A DNA stretch of 64,000 nucleotides from Thelephora terrestris (Eukaryota; Basidiomycota; Agaricomycetes; Thelephorales; Thelephoraceae): contig WIUZ02000011.1 in the NCBI GenBank assembly GCA_015956445.1, positions 186,001-250,000 on the forward strand, in the 5' to 3' direction. The position numbers were made by a program, and so were the translations under genes. Numbering within the stretch: the first letter of the stretch is position 1; every line of letters begins with the position of its first letter. Below the pieces are notes generated by a model. That model saw only the letters and a list, made by a program, of their open reading frames with translations. It made no database searches and had not been told where the DNA came from. Shown here piece by piece: positions 48,262-58,928 of this stretch.

Positions 48262-48788
48262 CACTGGGGGCAAGGGCCCAAATACCCACCAGGTACATTG
48301 TGATTACATTGTGGTTACAGTCAACAAGTGATCCCAATGTGCCCGGTGGGTAAAAATCAGGTACATTCAAAATGTGCCCAAAAATGTGAATTTAATATTA
48401 CCGCTGGGCAAATACTGATCGCATTTACAATGTACCCAGTAATGTGACCATAATGCACCAAAACGCATGTCCTAGGCATATTTTGAATACATTCGATTCA
48501 CATTGTAAAATCGACGACATTCAAAATGTGTTCACAATGTACCCCACCAATTCCTCCACATGTTGAATACATTGTGAATGTGATCGTCGATCGCATTCAA
48601 AACACTTTTTAGGGCAAGTTTTGAATGCAATCTACATGTTTGGTGATGGCAAAATTTGATTCACATGATGGAGTACATTCAAAATGTGTTCACAATGTAC
48701 CCACTGGGCACATTGGAGTCACTTTTTGACTGTGACCACAATGTAATCACAATGTGCCCGGTGGGTATTTGGGCCCTTGCCCCCAGTG
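48262..48788. mobile_element. CACTG-ended MITE (527 bp, 3-bp TSD)
   Basis: Ends CACTGGGGGCAAGGGCCCAA on both sides; TGA is duplicated (48259-48261 and 48789-48791). Inverted repeats of about 120 bp flank a diverged middle; it shares the ACATTGTG motif with 43323-44391. It lies just after the accessory frame of G2. Confidence 0.9.
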
Positions 48789-48791
48789 TGA

Positions 48792-50762
48792 GCTCTTGAC
48801 TTATTAGCGCCCTCTATCTCTTTCCCTCTCCCCTACGTCCCTGCCAACCGTTCTCCTCTCTCCTTCGTCCACGTTCTCGACGAACGTCTGGACCACCTCT
48901 CGCTGGTCGACTGTAACGCCACTGGTGCATTTTCCGCTCATTTGCTCCCTTACTTGGCAACCTAATTTTTCGGCCTCCTGCCTTCGACGGACCTCAAACC
49001 CGCCCCGATCTCTACCTCAAACCTCCTCCCTGCCCTCCGAAAACTCTCTTTTTGGACTCTACACCTCTTCGTCGACGTCCTCCGACCCTTCGATTCCCCG
49101 TTCACGCCGCCGTTTGTCGTCAAACAGTAAAACCCCCTCCCGCCTAATTTCTCCTTCCCAGGTCTTCCTTCTCTCCTCTATCTCTCGTGTTCCTCTCTCT
49201 CCTCGTGGTCGCAACTGGTATTGTCTTACAGAGCAACGTAGGCCGGATAACCTCTCAGCTTTCGGAAAGGGTTCCGCGCAGTTGTTGCAATTCCGTTGAG
49301 TCCGCCGTCTCCATCCTTTTTCCGCCTCTTTTCTACCTCCTTTTCTTTGTTTTCCCTTTCCCTTCTCCGAGCCCCCTCTTCTAGAATAGCCCATCTTATC
49401 CTAATTCTCTCTCCGCGTCCCGTCCTATAATTTTTTCTTTCTATCTCTCTGTTTCTTTCGATATTTCCGCTTATCTTACCTCCCCCCCCCTAATTTCCGT
49501 GCCATCCCAGCCTCGTTTGTCCGCCCACCCGTCCCTTCGCCCCAACGCGAACGCCAACCCCTCAAACCTCTTCGGCAACGTCCAACCGTCGACCCTCTCC
49601 CTCAAAGTTTCTTGTCTGCGTGCAACGCCGCGCCACCACCACCCTCCTCGATCCCCTCGCTCACCCGGATCACCCGTTCTCAGGTCCACTCCCACCTCTG
49701 TTTTCTCTCTCCTTCCGTTCGACCTGCTATTCCGTCACCGCCGCCACCCCTCTCATGCACGACGGCCCCTTGTCGGCCTGCCGCACACTGTTTCCACCAC
49801 CGCCGCCTGCTTTTTCCGCCGCCGATCTCTCATGTAGGCCTCCTCCCCAACTCCTTTCCCTTGTTCGACGCTGGCCATTGTTTGGACGTTCATCCTTCTT
49901 CGACGACCCCTTTTCCGTTTTCGTCACCCCCCTTAGTTCTCCCCTTTCGTCCGGCCTCCCTATTTTGGTCCCGGCCCCTTTCCCTTCCTTGCTCCGTATT
50001 CGATATACGTAGTTCGTTTCACCTTTCCTCCCCACTCTTGTTCCGCACTCACCTACTAGTATTTGCACTTAGGTAGACTACCTACCAGTTAGTTTACACT
50101 GCGTGCAACAGAGTCCCCCCCGTTTACCGTTTTCTCGCGTGATAAAGCCTTTGGTTTGTCCGCCACTCGCATATCTCCCCAGGTAATCAGTTTTATTTGT
50201 TATTAAGTGTCACGACTTCGGCACTCCGGTAATAATTGAGCCGTTTACCCGGTCTCTCGCGTCTCCCTCCTTACCCCGTATTTTAATTTTCTCTTTGGCT
50301 TTCCGGCGCATAGCTCGCCTCTAAAACGTTCCCCGCGGTCACTTTTTTTTTTCCACCCTTTTTCTTCCCCTTTGAATCTTTTTTAAGCTCCCCGCGTTTG
50401 CCATTCCACACCCTCCCCGTAATTTTTTCTCTCCGGTCTCATTCTATTCTTTTTCTACCTACGTCATTTTTTTTTTCTTTCTTTCTCTCTCCTGGTTTTC
50501 CAATCGGCTTTTCCCCTCTTTCCTTTTCTGTCTCCGTTTCTCACGACCGCTACCTCTTCGATCATAGCTCAGTCTCCTTCGTTTTTTTCGGCCCCTCTCG
50601 ATCCCGTTTTTCCCCTACTCTTCCTCCGCCTTCTGCCTCCTCTAGCTATATTTTTTAATTTTTAATTTTTTTTTCTTTCTCTCCCTCCCGCCCGCCCCTT
50701 GCTTGAATTTTTTTTTTTCTGGCTTTCCATTTTTTTTTTTTTTTTTTTTTCTGTTTGCTGTG
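48792..50762 (+). other. G2: 2 kb pyrimidine-rich tract without a convincing gene
   Basis: Strong C/T bias on the plus strand, ending in long T runs (50690-50752) just before the polymerase frame. Short frames (for example 49612-50076) are Ser/Pro/Leu/Phe-rich by composition only. A TACAG at 50776-50780 follows the T tract and could act as a splice acceptor for a subgenomic polymerase message; that is inference. Confidence 0.5.
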
Positions 50763-50807
50763 GGTACCTGTAGGTACAGGTGAAATAAAAATCTTTATTT
50801 TCCCACC

Positions 50808-53800
50808 ATGTCCCACAGACCCGTTAAAACGATGAATAGGGCTAGGAAAGTTTGGGTACGACCCATCTCTCCCTCTGTTCCCCCTCACTCCGTCACCCCC
50901 TGCAGGCCTCAATCGGACTCAGAATGGGATGTCCAATCTGAACAGAGCTGTTCTGACCAAGAATCTTGGAATGAACTACCCAGCTTAATGCATCAGTACG
51001 ATAGCTCGGATTCTGAGGAAGATTGTGATACGCCTGCAACCCCTCAAAACCCCCCTTACGCAGTATTCAAGTATAGGAAGGTTCAGGACAGGGTAAAGCC
51101 TGTGGCAATGCCAATTCCTGAACATCAGAAGCCTCAACGTAGCTTCCCTCAAGGCCCTCTCCTCAACCTCCCTAAGTTACCCTACCACCCCCCTACCTTT
51201 TCCCCTACTACTAGGATTACATCTGAACGGATGAAAGAGCTTGATATTGATAACCATGAGGAGTTGTCAACTGAGGAACGTAAATTGTTGCAATATGTTT
51301 TGTGCCTCAACGAAAGGAGTATAGCCTTTGATGAGGACGAAAGAGGAACATTTTGTAATGATTACTTCTTTGATTACATCATTCCTACTATTGAGCACGA
51401 ACCATGGACTGAGAAGAACATACCCTTAGGTCTAAGTCACAAGGATGAAGTTCTACGTCTGCTTAAGGAAAAGATCAAGGCTGGAGTCTACGAGAGAGCC
51501 CAAACAGCTTATAGATCCAGGTGGTTCTATGTTCTTAAGAAGGACGGTGGTTTAAGGTTAGTCCATGACCTTAGACGTCTTAATAGTGTAACAATCAGGG
51601 ACTCAGCTGTTCCTCCCATCATTGAAGAATTTGTTGAAGCATATGCTGGACGTAGTGTTTATACTGTATTGGATATGTACTGGGGGTTCCATGCCAGAGT
51701 CCTAGATGTCCATAGTAGAGATCCTACTGCCTTCCAGACCCCTATAGGAGTTTTCCGACTTACATCACTGCCAATGGGATACATTAATGCCCCAGCAGAA
51801 TTCCAGGATACTATGATGTTCATCCTCCATGATGAAGTCCCAGACGTTGCAGGAGTCTTTATATACGACATACCAATCAAGGGACCAGCTTCAAAGTACC
51901 TTGGACCAGATGGCAAGGAGGAAACCCTCAAAGAGAACCCAGGTATCAGAAGATACATATGGGAGCATATCAGCGATGTTCATAGAATTCTTAATAGAAT
52001 CGGAGAAGCAGGTGGTACAATATCTGCCAAGAAGATGCAGCTCTGCCGTGCAGAAGTAGAAATAGTAGGTCATAAGTGCAGTGCTAAAGGAAGAGAGCCA
52101 GTAGACTGTCGTGCTCAGAAGGTTGAAAATTGGCCAGTACCTCGTAACCTTAAAGAGCTCAGAGGATTCTTAGGCTTATGTGGAACAGTCCGGATTTGGA
52201 TTAAAGGTTTCAGCCAATTGGCTAAACCTTTGGTTGATCTAACCAGAAAAGACGTAGAATACTGTTGGAGCCCAGAACGCCAAGAAGCCTTTGAGAAGCT
52301 CAAGAAGCTAGTATCAAGTGCACCAGCACTACGGTCAATAGATTACACTAGTGACAGGCCAGTCTACTTCTCTGTAGACACAAGTGCGCATGGTATAGGC
52401 ATGGTTTTGTCCCAAGAAGATGAAGAAGGCCGCCGTACTCCAGCGAGATATGGATCTATCCCCTTCAGTGGGTATAGTGAGCGCTACGGACAATCTAAGC
52501 TGGAACTCTATGGTTTGTATCGAGCCTTACACAAGTTCAGAGCCTACCTATACGGTGTAAAGAACCTCATTGTTGAAGTGGATGCCTCAAGCATAGGAGG
52601 AATGTTGAAGAACCCAGATACGATTCCAGGAGCCCCTATGAATCGGTGGGTAAAAGCCATCCTACAGTTTACTTTCAAGTTGGTTCACACCCCTGCGCAC
52701 AAGCACAAAGCCCCTGACGCTCTGTCAAGGAGAAGACTAGCCAGTGACAAAGAAGATCTATCCCAGGAATCTGACCCAGAAGAATGGATAGATAACATTG
52801 CTCTAGCTGTTGAAGTTCACGACACACTCTCCCCTCCTTTACCAGTTATCACCTCCCCAGTTCAGTCAGACCCTGAACCCCTTGCTTACTCCCATTTGGA
52901 AGATGCCACCTTTTTGGATGACAGCGTTAAAGTCTCTTACGCAGTAGCATCAGGCCATCAATATTCTGATGATGACCTCGTTGCCATCCTACGGTTCCTG
53001 ATTACCAAGAAAGTACCAGAATTCCGGTTTGCCAAGCACAGGAAGGCTTTCCTAAACAAAGCTAAACCATTCTATATGAAGGAAGCTCATATGTACAAGA
53101 AATGTTTAGGCTATCCTGCCCAAGTCGTGATTTTCCCTAAAGAACGAAGAAAGGAAATACTACGGGAAGCCCATGAGAACATAGGTCACCATGGAGTTTG
53201 GGCCGTAGAAGAACTTCTAACCCTCCGGTACTTTTGGCCAGGAATGAGGAACCAGATCAAGGAACATGTACAGAGCTGTCATACTTGTCAACTCAGAAGT
53301 ACCAAGAAGATGCATATTCCTGTCACAATTTCCCACCCGCCAAGTCTGTTCAGTAAGGTATACGTGGATGTAATGAGCATGCCCTTAGCCAGAGGCAAGC
53401 GTTGGTTGATTAATTGTAGAGATGACCTGTCTGGTGTAACGGAATGCAAAGCAATAGCAAGAGACAAGGCTAAGGTCATGGCTAGGTTTTTCCTTAAGAA
53501 GATCATCCTACGTTATGGGATAGTCCAGGAAGTGGTCACAGATAACGGACCTTCTTTTGGAAAGGAATTCTCTGAGCTACTGACCAAATATGGAATACGT
53601 CACATCAAGATCTCTCCCTACAATTCTCAAGCCAATGGACCAGTCGAACGTGGACACTACAACATCCGAGAAGCCTTAGTAAAGTTGTGCAAAGGAGACT
53701 TGTCCAAATGGCCTCTGTATGTTTCAGCTGCTAATTACACTGATAGGATCACAGTACACAAATCCACAGGATACAGCCCTTATTACCTCCTACACGGTGT

Positions 53801-54353
53801 ACATCCCTTGCTGCCAGGAGATCTCGTTGATGCAACATTTTTAGTTAACAACTTCAGACCAGGCATGACCAGAGACGAACTAGTGCAAACTAGGGCACGT
53901 CAACTCCTTAGGCTTCCAGAAGACATAGCCAAAGCAAAGAAAATTCTCCAGAAATCAAGGTTCAAATCCAAGCAAGCCTACGAAAAGAAATTTGCTAGAC
54001 GACTCAAAATAGGAGCTTATCAGTCAGGTGACTTAGTCTTAGTACGAAACAACCGGATTGAGAACAGTGTGTCTATTGAAAGGAAGACTGCAGATAGATA
54101 CATGGGCCCTTATCGTGTCATCAGAAGGACTCAAGGAGGATCATATGTCTTGGAAGAAATGGATAACAGTGAACTAACGGAACATGTGGCCGCCTATAGG
54201 CTAATCCCTTACGTTAAAAGACAGGATCTAGACCATTGGGCCACACTAGTTGGCACTGATAACAAAGTTGAACACGAGATCTCTCAGGAACAATCAGACG
54301 AAGGTACGCAAGATTCTCAGTCAGGAAACAACTCAGAATCGTCCTCTCCCTAA
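50808..54353 (+). CDS. G2 polymerase: reverse transcriptase, RNase H, integrase
   Basis: A 1181-codon frame from the ATG at 50808 (MSHRPVKTMNRARKVWVRP). Reverse transcriptase occupies about residues 200-480 (KKDGGLRLVHDLRRLNSVT, FRLTSLPMGYINAPAEFQ), RNase H about 500-650 (YGQSKLELYGLYRALHKF, HTPAHKHKAPDALSRR). The integrase has an HHCC region (HENIGHHGVWAVEELLTLRY, CHTCQLR), a core with YVDVMSM and VTDNGPSFGKEF, and a GPY-type end (RYMGPYRVIRRTQGGSYVL). It is a separate frame with its own ATG, far downstream of gag. It belongs to the same broad fungal clade as G1's polymerase. Confidence 0.9.
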   Translation: MSHRPVKTMNRARKVWVRPISPSVPPHSVTPCRPQSDSEWDVQSEQSCSDQESWNELPSLMHQYDSSDSEEDCDTPATPQNPPYAVFKYRKVQDRVKPVAMPIPEHQKPQRSFPQGPLLNLPKLPYHPPTFSPTTRITSERMKELDIDNHEELSTEERKLLQYVLCLNERSIAFDEDERGTFCNDYFFDYIIPTIEHEPWTEKNIPLGLSHKDEVLRLLKEKIKAGVYERAQTAYRSRWFYVLKKDGGLRLVHDLRRLNSVTIRDSAVPPIIEEFVEAYAGRSVYTVLDMYWGFHARVLDVHSRDPTAFQTPIGVFRLTSLPMGYINAPAEFQDTMMFILHDEVPDVAGVFIYDIPIKGPASKYLGPDGKEETLKENPGIRRYIWEHISDVHRILNRIGEAGGTISAKKMQLCRAEVEIVGHKCSAKGREPVDCRAQKVENWPVPRNLKELRGFLGLCGTVRIWIKGFSQLAKPLVDLTRKDVEYCWSPERQEAFEKLKKLVSSAPALRSIDYTSDRPVYFSVDTSAHGIGMVLSQEDEEGRRTPARYGSIPFSGYSERYGQSKLELYGLYRALHKFRAYLYGVKNLIVEVDASSIGGMLKNPDTIPGAPMNRWVKAILQFTFKLVHTPAHKHKAPDALSRRRLASDKEDLSQESDPEEWIDNIALAVEVHDTLSPPLPVITSPVQSDPEPLAYSHLEDATFLDDSVKVSYAVASGHQYSDDDLVAILRFLITKKVPEFRFAKHRKAFLNKAKPFYMKEAHMYKKCLGYPAQVVIFPKERRKEILREAHENIGHHGVWAVEELLTLRYFWPGMRNQIKEHVQSCHTCQLRSTKKMHIPVTISHPPSLFSKVYVDVMSMPLARGKRWLINCRDDLSGVTECKAIARDKAKVMARFFLKKIILRYGIVQEVVTDNGPSFGKEFSELLTKYGIRHIKISPYNSQANGPVERGHYNIREALVKLCKGDLSKWPLYVSAANYTDRITVHKSTGYSPYYLLHGVHPLLPGDLVDATFLVNNFRPGMTRDELVQTRARQLLRLPEDIAKAKKILQKSRFKSKQAYEKKFARRLKIGAYQSGDLVLVRNNRIENSVSIERKTADRYMGPYRVIRRTQGGSYVLEEMDNSELTEHVAAYRLIPYVKRQDLDHWATLVGTDNKVEHEISQEQSDEGTQDSQSGNNSESSSP

Positions 54354-54817
54354 AAAACCCATTCCCCACAGTCGTTACCCTATCCCATTCGTCCCAATCG
54401 CCCCCCTCTCCCCATTGACTGAAAAGGAAAGCACGGTCAGGCAGGAAGAAGAATGCCATAGAAACGTAGGGAACCATCAATGATTATGTTAGCAACGCCA
54501 GTCGTGCTAACTTAGTTATGGAAGGATTATCCGATCACGAAACCTTATTCAAGAATGGAGCGCCCACAAGAACAAAATACTCTCACGGAGTGGCGAACTG
54601 GGCCCCACTATTCCTCTTTCTCTCCCCACTTCCACCCAACATACTTAACTGTCTGAAGGGTAGAAACACGTTTGTTAGCCCTCCTACATCCCTGAATTTT
54701 GTCCTAAGGTGTGACCTCCTATCTGTTTCAGTATCTACGACTCTTATCCCACGCTTACCCCTGTTCAGTCAACCCAGCATTTTAACACCACCCCCTCCCC
54801 TTCCTTCGCTCTCAACA

Positions 54818-55147
54818 ATGGACTTCAGCTTCACAGAAGGAAACTGTGTCTGGATCGTCCTCTCCCCTGAGACCCACCTCAAAACATCGCCCCTCCTACT
54901 CAAATTCCTCCGCGACAACAAGGACGTTCGTGAGAGAATTCGCCAGGCAGCAACAAAACACCGTTTTAGCACCTGGGAAGCAGTGTGGGTAGATCACGAA
55001 TTTTTCCAGTACCCCTTCCTCCTCGAAAAGAACACGCCCGACAATGTGTTCGTTGAAGACATAAACAACCAATTCCGTGCCAGCAGCCCCTTGGACGAAG
55101 ACGAAGTTATTTTGCATTCAGACGAATATATTAACCTCGGCTTCTAA
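54818..55147 (+). CDS. G2 short accessory frame A
   Basis: About 109 codons from the ATG at 54818 (MDFSFTEGNCVWIVL); an upstream ATG would add a low-complexity stretch. It has compact, protein-like composition (WEAVWVDHEFFQYPFLLEKN) and an acidic end, with no signal peptide or membrane helix and no recognised family. Together with two more frames downstream it fills the space between integrase and the 3' LTR, where some elements keep an env gene; this is not env-like. Confidence 0.45.
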   Translation: MDFSFTEGNCVWIVLSPETHLKTSPLLLKFLRDNKDVRERIRQAATKHRFSTWEAVWVDHEFFQYPFLLEKNTPDNVFVEDINNQFRASSPLDEDEVILHSDEYINLGF

Positions 55148-55571
55148 CTTGTCAAGTCGTTAGGAAGACATTCCTACATCTTATCTTTTCTCCATTGTTT
55201 TTAATTTACTATGGTATCATTAAAAAGATAAGAAGTATTTTGACTCGTTGCCTCCGACGGATAAGGACAGAATTCGGAAAACTGAGCCCATCGAGAAGAC
55301 GCCACATCACGATTTAATGAATTTACGATTTACGACTCATTTACGATTTACGACTCATTTACGAATCACGACTCTTACGACCTCTCCCTCACCAACGCCC
55401 CCTATCCCTACCAACATCTCTATTGCCATGCAGATTTCCCGACGCTACCGAAAGCAGAAGGATATGACGCTCTACATGAGACGGTACGTTCAACAGTGCC
55501 AAAACCAGATGAGAAGCTGAATTTTTGATTAAAGGCACTACAACTTAAGAACGGTCCCATTAACCCCCATA

Positions 55572-55853
55572 TTGGAGCGTGTAGAAGACCACATCATCAT
55601 CAAAAACTACATGGGAGAATCGTGGAATTCTGCGTACGAGGTACTCAGTTACCTACTCAAGAACAAGGGTCTCCGTCACTATCTACGAATGAAAGCTCAG
55701 AGGGAGAAAGTACTTTTGGGTTGCCCCGGATGGCTGACTCACCCCCTCCTCTATTCTTACATTAGTCTAAAGCTCGTAGAAAGCGATAGGGACTTCGTCA
55801 AGGTAGTCAAGAAGCACCTTCACGATAAGCCCCGTTCGGTCCTTAAACTCTAA
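55572..55853 (+). CDS. G2 short accessory frame B
   Basis: 93 codons (MERVEDHIIIKNYMGESW), with helical, basic composition (YEVLSYLLKNKGLRHYLRMK). No recognised family. A splice-like acceptor precedes it, so a longer spliced product joining 55430-55510 (RRYRKQKDMTLYMRR) is possible. Confidence 0.4.
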   Translation: MERVEDHIIIKNYMGESWNSAYEVLSYLLKNKGLRHYLRMKAQREKVLLGCPGWLTHPLLYSYISLKLVESDRDFVKVVKKHLHDKPRSVLKL

Positions 55854-56422
55854 AGCTAGATACCGCTCTTGTAGTTCGCAAATTCTGCCTCTTCGTAGCA
55901 CATATCCCCTCGCTCCCCCCCATATAACAACTTCCTTGCTGTTTCCTCCTGCACAACCACACCTCCGGCTTGTTTTCGCCGGCAGGCGTTGTACTCTTCA
56001 CACATTTCACCTATTTATCATTTCACCTTCCCACAGAGCCGCCTCCCCTTATTAATTTGTATGTAATCTTCTCTGATCGACACCTTTGATGGCGCTCGAT
56101 CGAATCGAATGAGTATTTGACATCTGCCTAGACCTTACCTAACGGCCTTTTCCTCATTCGGTTAATTCTATTGTTATTTGTATTCAAGTTCCCTTCCTTC
56201 CCCGACATCACAGACACTAACCATATTAGGCCATGACACTCCACCCCTTAGCCTTCCACCCGTTTACGTTCCGCCCTTTTACGTTTCATTCAGTCTAAGA
56301 TGTTCCGCCCCTCCGACGCCCGGCTGTCAAAAATCTATATTAAGTCTAGAACCCATCACGTGTTTGTCGCCTTGTTACCTCCCTCCTTACATGAGGTGAG
56401 CATGAATAAAAAGAATTAAGGC

Positions 56423-56782
56423 GTGGTCACGAATGGAACTGCCAGCTCATCGCTTCCCACGGCAAACCCCTATCACCACCACATCTCCTTCCCAATGAGA
56501 ATCATCTACTACTCCCCAGATCCAAAAGGGATAGACATGTATTGGACGACCCCTCTTGAACTTTACTGCTATCTCTACTTCACCCCTTGGGAACGGGCCT
56601 GCATACAAGCGTTCGTCAACCAGAAGGGAAGCTTTGACGGCGAATACTTCCACATTTATCACCAATGTGATCGGTTTCATCTCCATATCAGGAAGGGACA
56701 AACCGACGACGAATTCCAGCGTCACCTCGCCTGTCTCTTCTATTCGATTGGGGTCGAAATGATCGTAGATCATCTCGTTTAA
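56423..56782 (+). CDS. G2 short accessory frame C
   Basis: 119 codons from the ATG at 56423; an inner start at 56495 (MRIIYYSPDPKGIDMYW) is also plausible. Rich in aromatic residues, His and Cys (FHIYHQCDRFHLHIRKG). No membrane helix. No recognised family. Confidence 0.4.
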   Translation: MVTNGTASSSLPTANPYHHHISFPMRIIYYSPDPKGIDMYWTTPLELYCYLYFTPWERACIQAFVNQKGSFDGEYFHIYHQCDRFHLHIRKGQTDDEFQRHLACLFYSIGVEMIVDHLV

Positions 56783-56891
56783 TGTACATCCACCTTTCTA
56801 TTGTGCTTCCAATCAGCAAATAATAAACTGATAATCCTAGACTAGTTGGGATAGTCGCGATCAGGGACGATCGTTTAAAGTTCCCCGCAGA

Positions 56892-57905
56892 TGTCGGACC
56901 CCTGGATTAATCATGATTTATTTACTATTTTTCACACAATTAATAGTGTACTTACAGCCCAAGCAGGAATATTTTATGGATAATTGTTTATTCATTTGAT
57001 AAGATAAGGACAATAGATAAGGTAAGAGATAAGATAAGCCTGGAAAATCATGGAAAATCATGGAATTCCTTGGAGCCTACTGGAGAACACTGGAACGTAT
57101 TAGAAGGTAATGGAACATTCTAGAAGGTGACGGAATGTCACAGATGTGACCATTGGTCACCCAAAAGAACAAGACGGAATGCCATGGAACATGATGGAAT
57201 GTTATGGAATAATGTGGAATGCGTTGGAATGTTCTGGGACATTCTCCTGTAAATTAGTATATATAGACCTCAACCACACTTCTAAGGGACAGTCAGTTCA
57301 CCCCACCAGGACAGCAGCTCACCCACTACTCAGGGAGAATCACCAACAGCTCAGTCTTCACCTAGGCGTCATCCGTAGCAAGTTTAAGGTATCTGACATA
57401 CCTCTATAAGCTCTACGACATATCTTGTCACTTTTACGACATATCAAGCACAGCCTCAGGTATAAGTGTACACCTTTCTTATTTGGTTTAGCTTCATGAC
57501 ACAGCCTCAACACAGCTTTAGGTACAGCCTAAGGACAGGACTATTACACAGCCTCAAGCACAGCCTCAAGGCCCATCCTTGAGTCAGGAACTCCATTCCT
57601 ATCAGAACATAGATTCCCACGGTGAAGTTAGGTGTCTAATCAGAGTGTACAGAGCCCCTGAGTGATAACATTACTGATTCCCTAGAATAATTACTGAGGG
57701 ACACACTACTAGTAGATCCCCAGCGAACTCATCAGGACCAAGAGCCGGAAAGAGGAACCCCGCTCTACCCTGTGGAGTTGTTAGTCGAGTTCATTGACTA
57801 ATCAACCAGCCTGCTTGGTTTCTATACTCTAGTCTCTAAGCAAACCAAAGGGTGTTAGTTATCTTCCGTATAGGAAATAACACTACACTCCCCACGAACC
57901 CGACA
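56892..57905 (+). repeat. G2 3' LTR
   Basis: Same length as the 5' LTR and almost identical to it, including the heat-shock-type site (57113-57125) and TATA (57259-57265). Confidence 0.95.
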
Positions 57906-57909
57906 ACGG

Positions 57910-58900
57910 TTGCTCTCTGAAGTCCCAAGGAAATGTCGTGACCATATTTCGGACACTATCCGGAATCGCGACCTTCTCTCAACTATCGACAACCGCTGCG
58001 CGAGGTCTGGATGACTTCCCTCAGCATTCTCGACTGTCCCAACGAGGATTCGCTGTCCCTTCACTTTGCCACACTTCCCTCTCTGCCTATTCTCCCTCGC
58101 GACTTCCCGATGTTTTCCCTTTCGACCTGCGACTTAGACCTGTGACCTGCGACCTGCGACCTGCGACCTGCGACCTGCGTTCCTTAGTAGACAGTTCCCC
58201 TTGGACTTTGTTCCCTTGCGTTTCCTCCCGATTGTGTCCCGATTACATCCCGACTTGTCCTGATTGTGTCCCGATCATTTCCTGATCCTCCATCCCGAGT
58301 TGTTTCTTTAGTTTACATTTCCCTATCTCCATTCCCTGCGTCCCGATCACGTCTCGATCGATCGCTCCGCTCTCAACTCTAGGCCTCCCTCTGGTTCACT
58401 TTCCAACCACATTCCTTTCCTTCGTTGTTTCCTTCGATCCCTCGCCTTCCCTATGTCATAGACGTGTCATTAGGTCCTTTGACATCATTTGGTTCGTTTC
58501 CTTTGGTCCCTTCGTTCTCAGAGCCCCCAGTATTGTATATAAAGGCCCCTGTATTTGATAGACCCCAGCAAGCAATCACTCAGCAGTGTTCCCTCTCTCT
58601 CTCTTCCTCTCTTTCTCTCTCTCTTCTGAGGCCTAGCAGCGTTGCTACGGTCCTCCCTTCGGTTCCCTCGTCGTCTCGCCCTCGTTCTCGTCATCCCTCT
58701 GGTCTCTGGTGTCCCGATGTTTCCCGATGTTTTCCTTAGTTAGCTATCAATAGTTTCGTTCTTTGGTTTCCCTGTTATCTTCCACTTCGTTCCCCCGATT
58801 TGCATCGCAACTTTCCCTCTCATCGTTTATTCCCTTCCCGCAGATCCCCTAGAGGCTCGCGCCTCTAAACCGAGGACCCGACCTTCTAACTGCCATCTCT
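57910..58900 (+). other. G1: probable 3' terminal region or LTR
   Basis: It lies beyond the right target copy of G2. A GACCTGC tandem (58133-58180), a TATATAAA box (58536-58543), then a CT-rich stretch give an LTR look, but I could not define TG..CA borders. No gene is seen. Confidence 0.4.
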
Positions 58901-58928
58901 GCCCTCTCGGACTCCGAAGGCTTTGTGG

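Larger units (their letters stand above)
32293..57905 (+). mobile_element. Ty3/gypsy element G2, giant, young, with accessory frames and nested insertions
   Basis: Two 1014 bp LTRs (TGTCGGACCCC..GAACCCGACA) flank it; ACGG is duplicated outside (32289-32292 and 57906-57909). By eye the LTRs differ at about two places, so it is very recent. Order: LTR, primer site, gag-protease frame, a long accessory frame, a 2 kb pyrimidine-rich tract, polymerase (reverse transcriptase, RNase H, integrase), three short frames, LTR. Four insertions lie inside (39214-41485; 43321-47869 with 43323-44391 in it; 48262-48788). Without them it is about 18 kb, against 5-8 kb for usual fungal gypsy elements. Its main frames are largely open; apart from the insertions there are few breaks. 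Confidence 0.85.
15751..58900 (+). mobile_element. Ty3/gypsy element G1, old and broken, split by four nested insertions
   Basis: Recognisable parts, in order: gag tail plus protease (15751-16500), Ser-rich hinge (16501-17252), reverse transcriptase and RNase H (17253-18941, 19302-19868), integrase (26799-27393, 31247-31925), and a 3' region (31926-32292, 57910-58900). The insertions are a 355 bp solo LTR, a 6.9 kb TG..CA element, a 3.8 kb palindrome and the whole G2 element; each is bounded by a target duplication. The gag start and 5' LTR are missing. It is the oldest layer of this region and is clearly broken: four insertions, a lost 5' end and probably a few small breaks. Confidence 0.75.

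Noticed and set aside
49471-50076. Several Ser/Pro/Leu-rich frames in the pyrimidine tract
   Set aside because: Explained by base composition; overlapping in several frames with no motif.
5388-50752. CRISPR-like arrays among the tandem repeats
   Set aside because: All are satellites or palindromes without unique spacers; the genome is eukaryotic in character.
54818-56782. An env-like gene after the G2 integrase
   Set aside because: No signal peptide, no membrane helix and no Cys-rich ectodomain in the three short frames.
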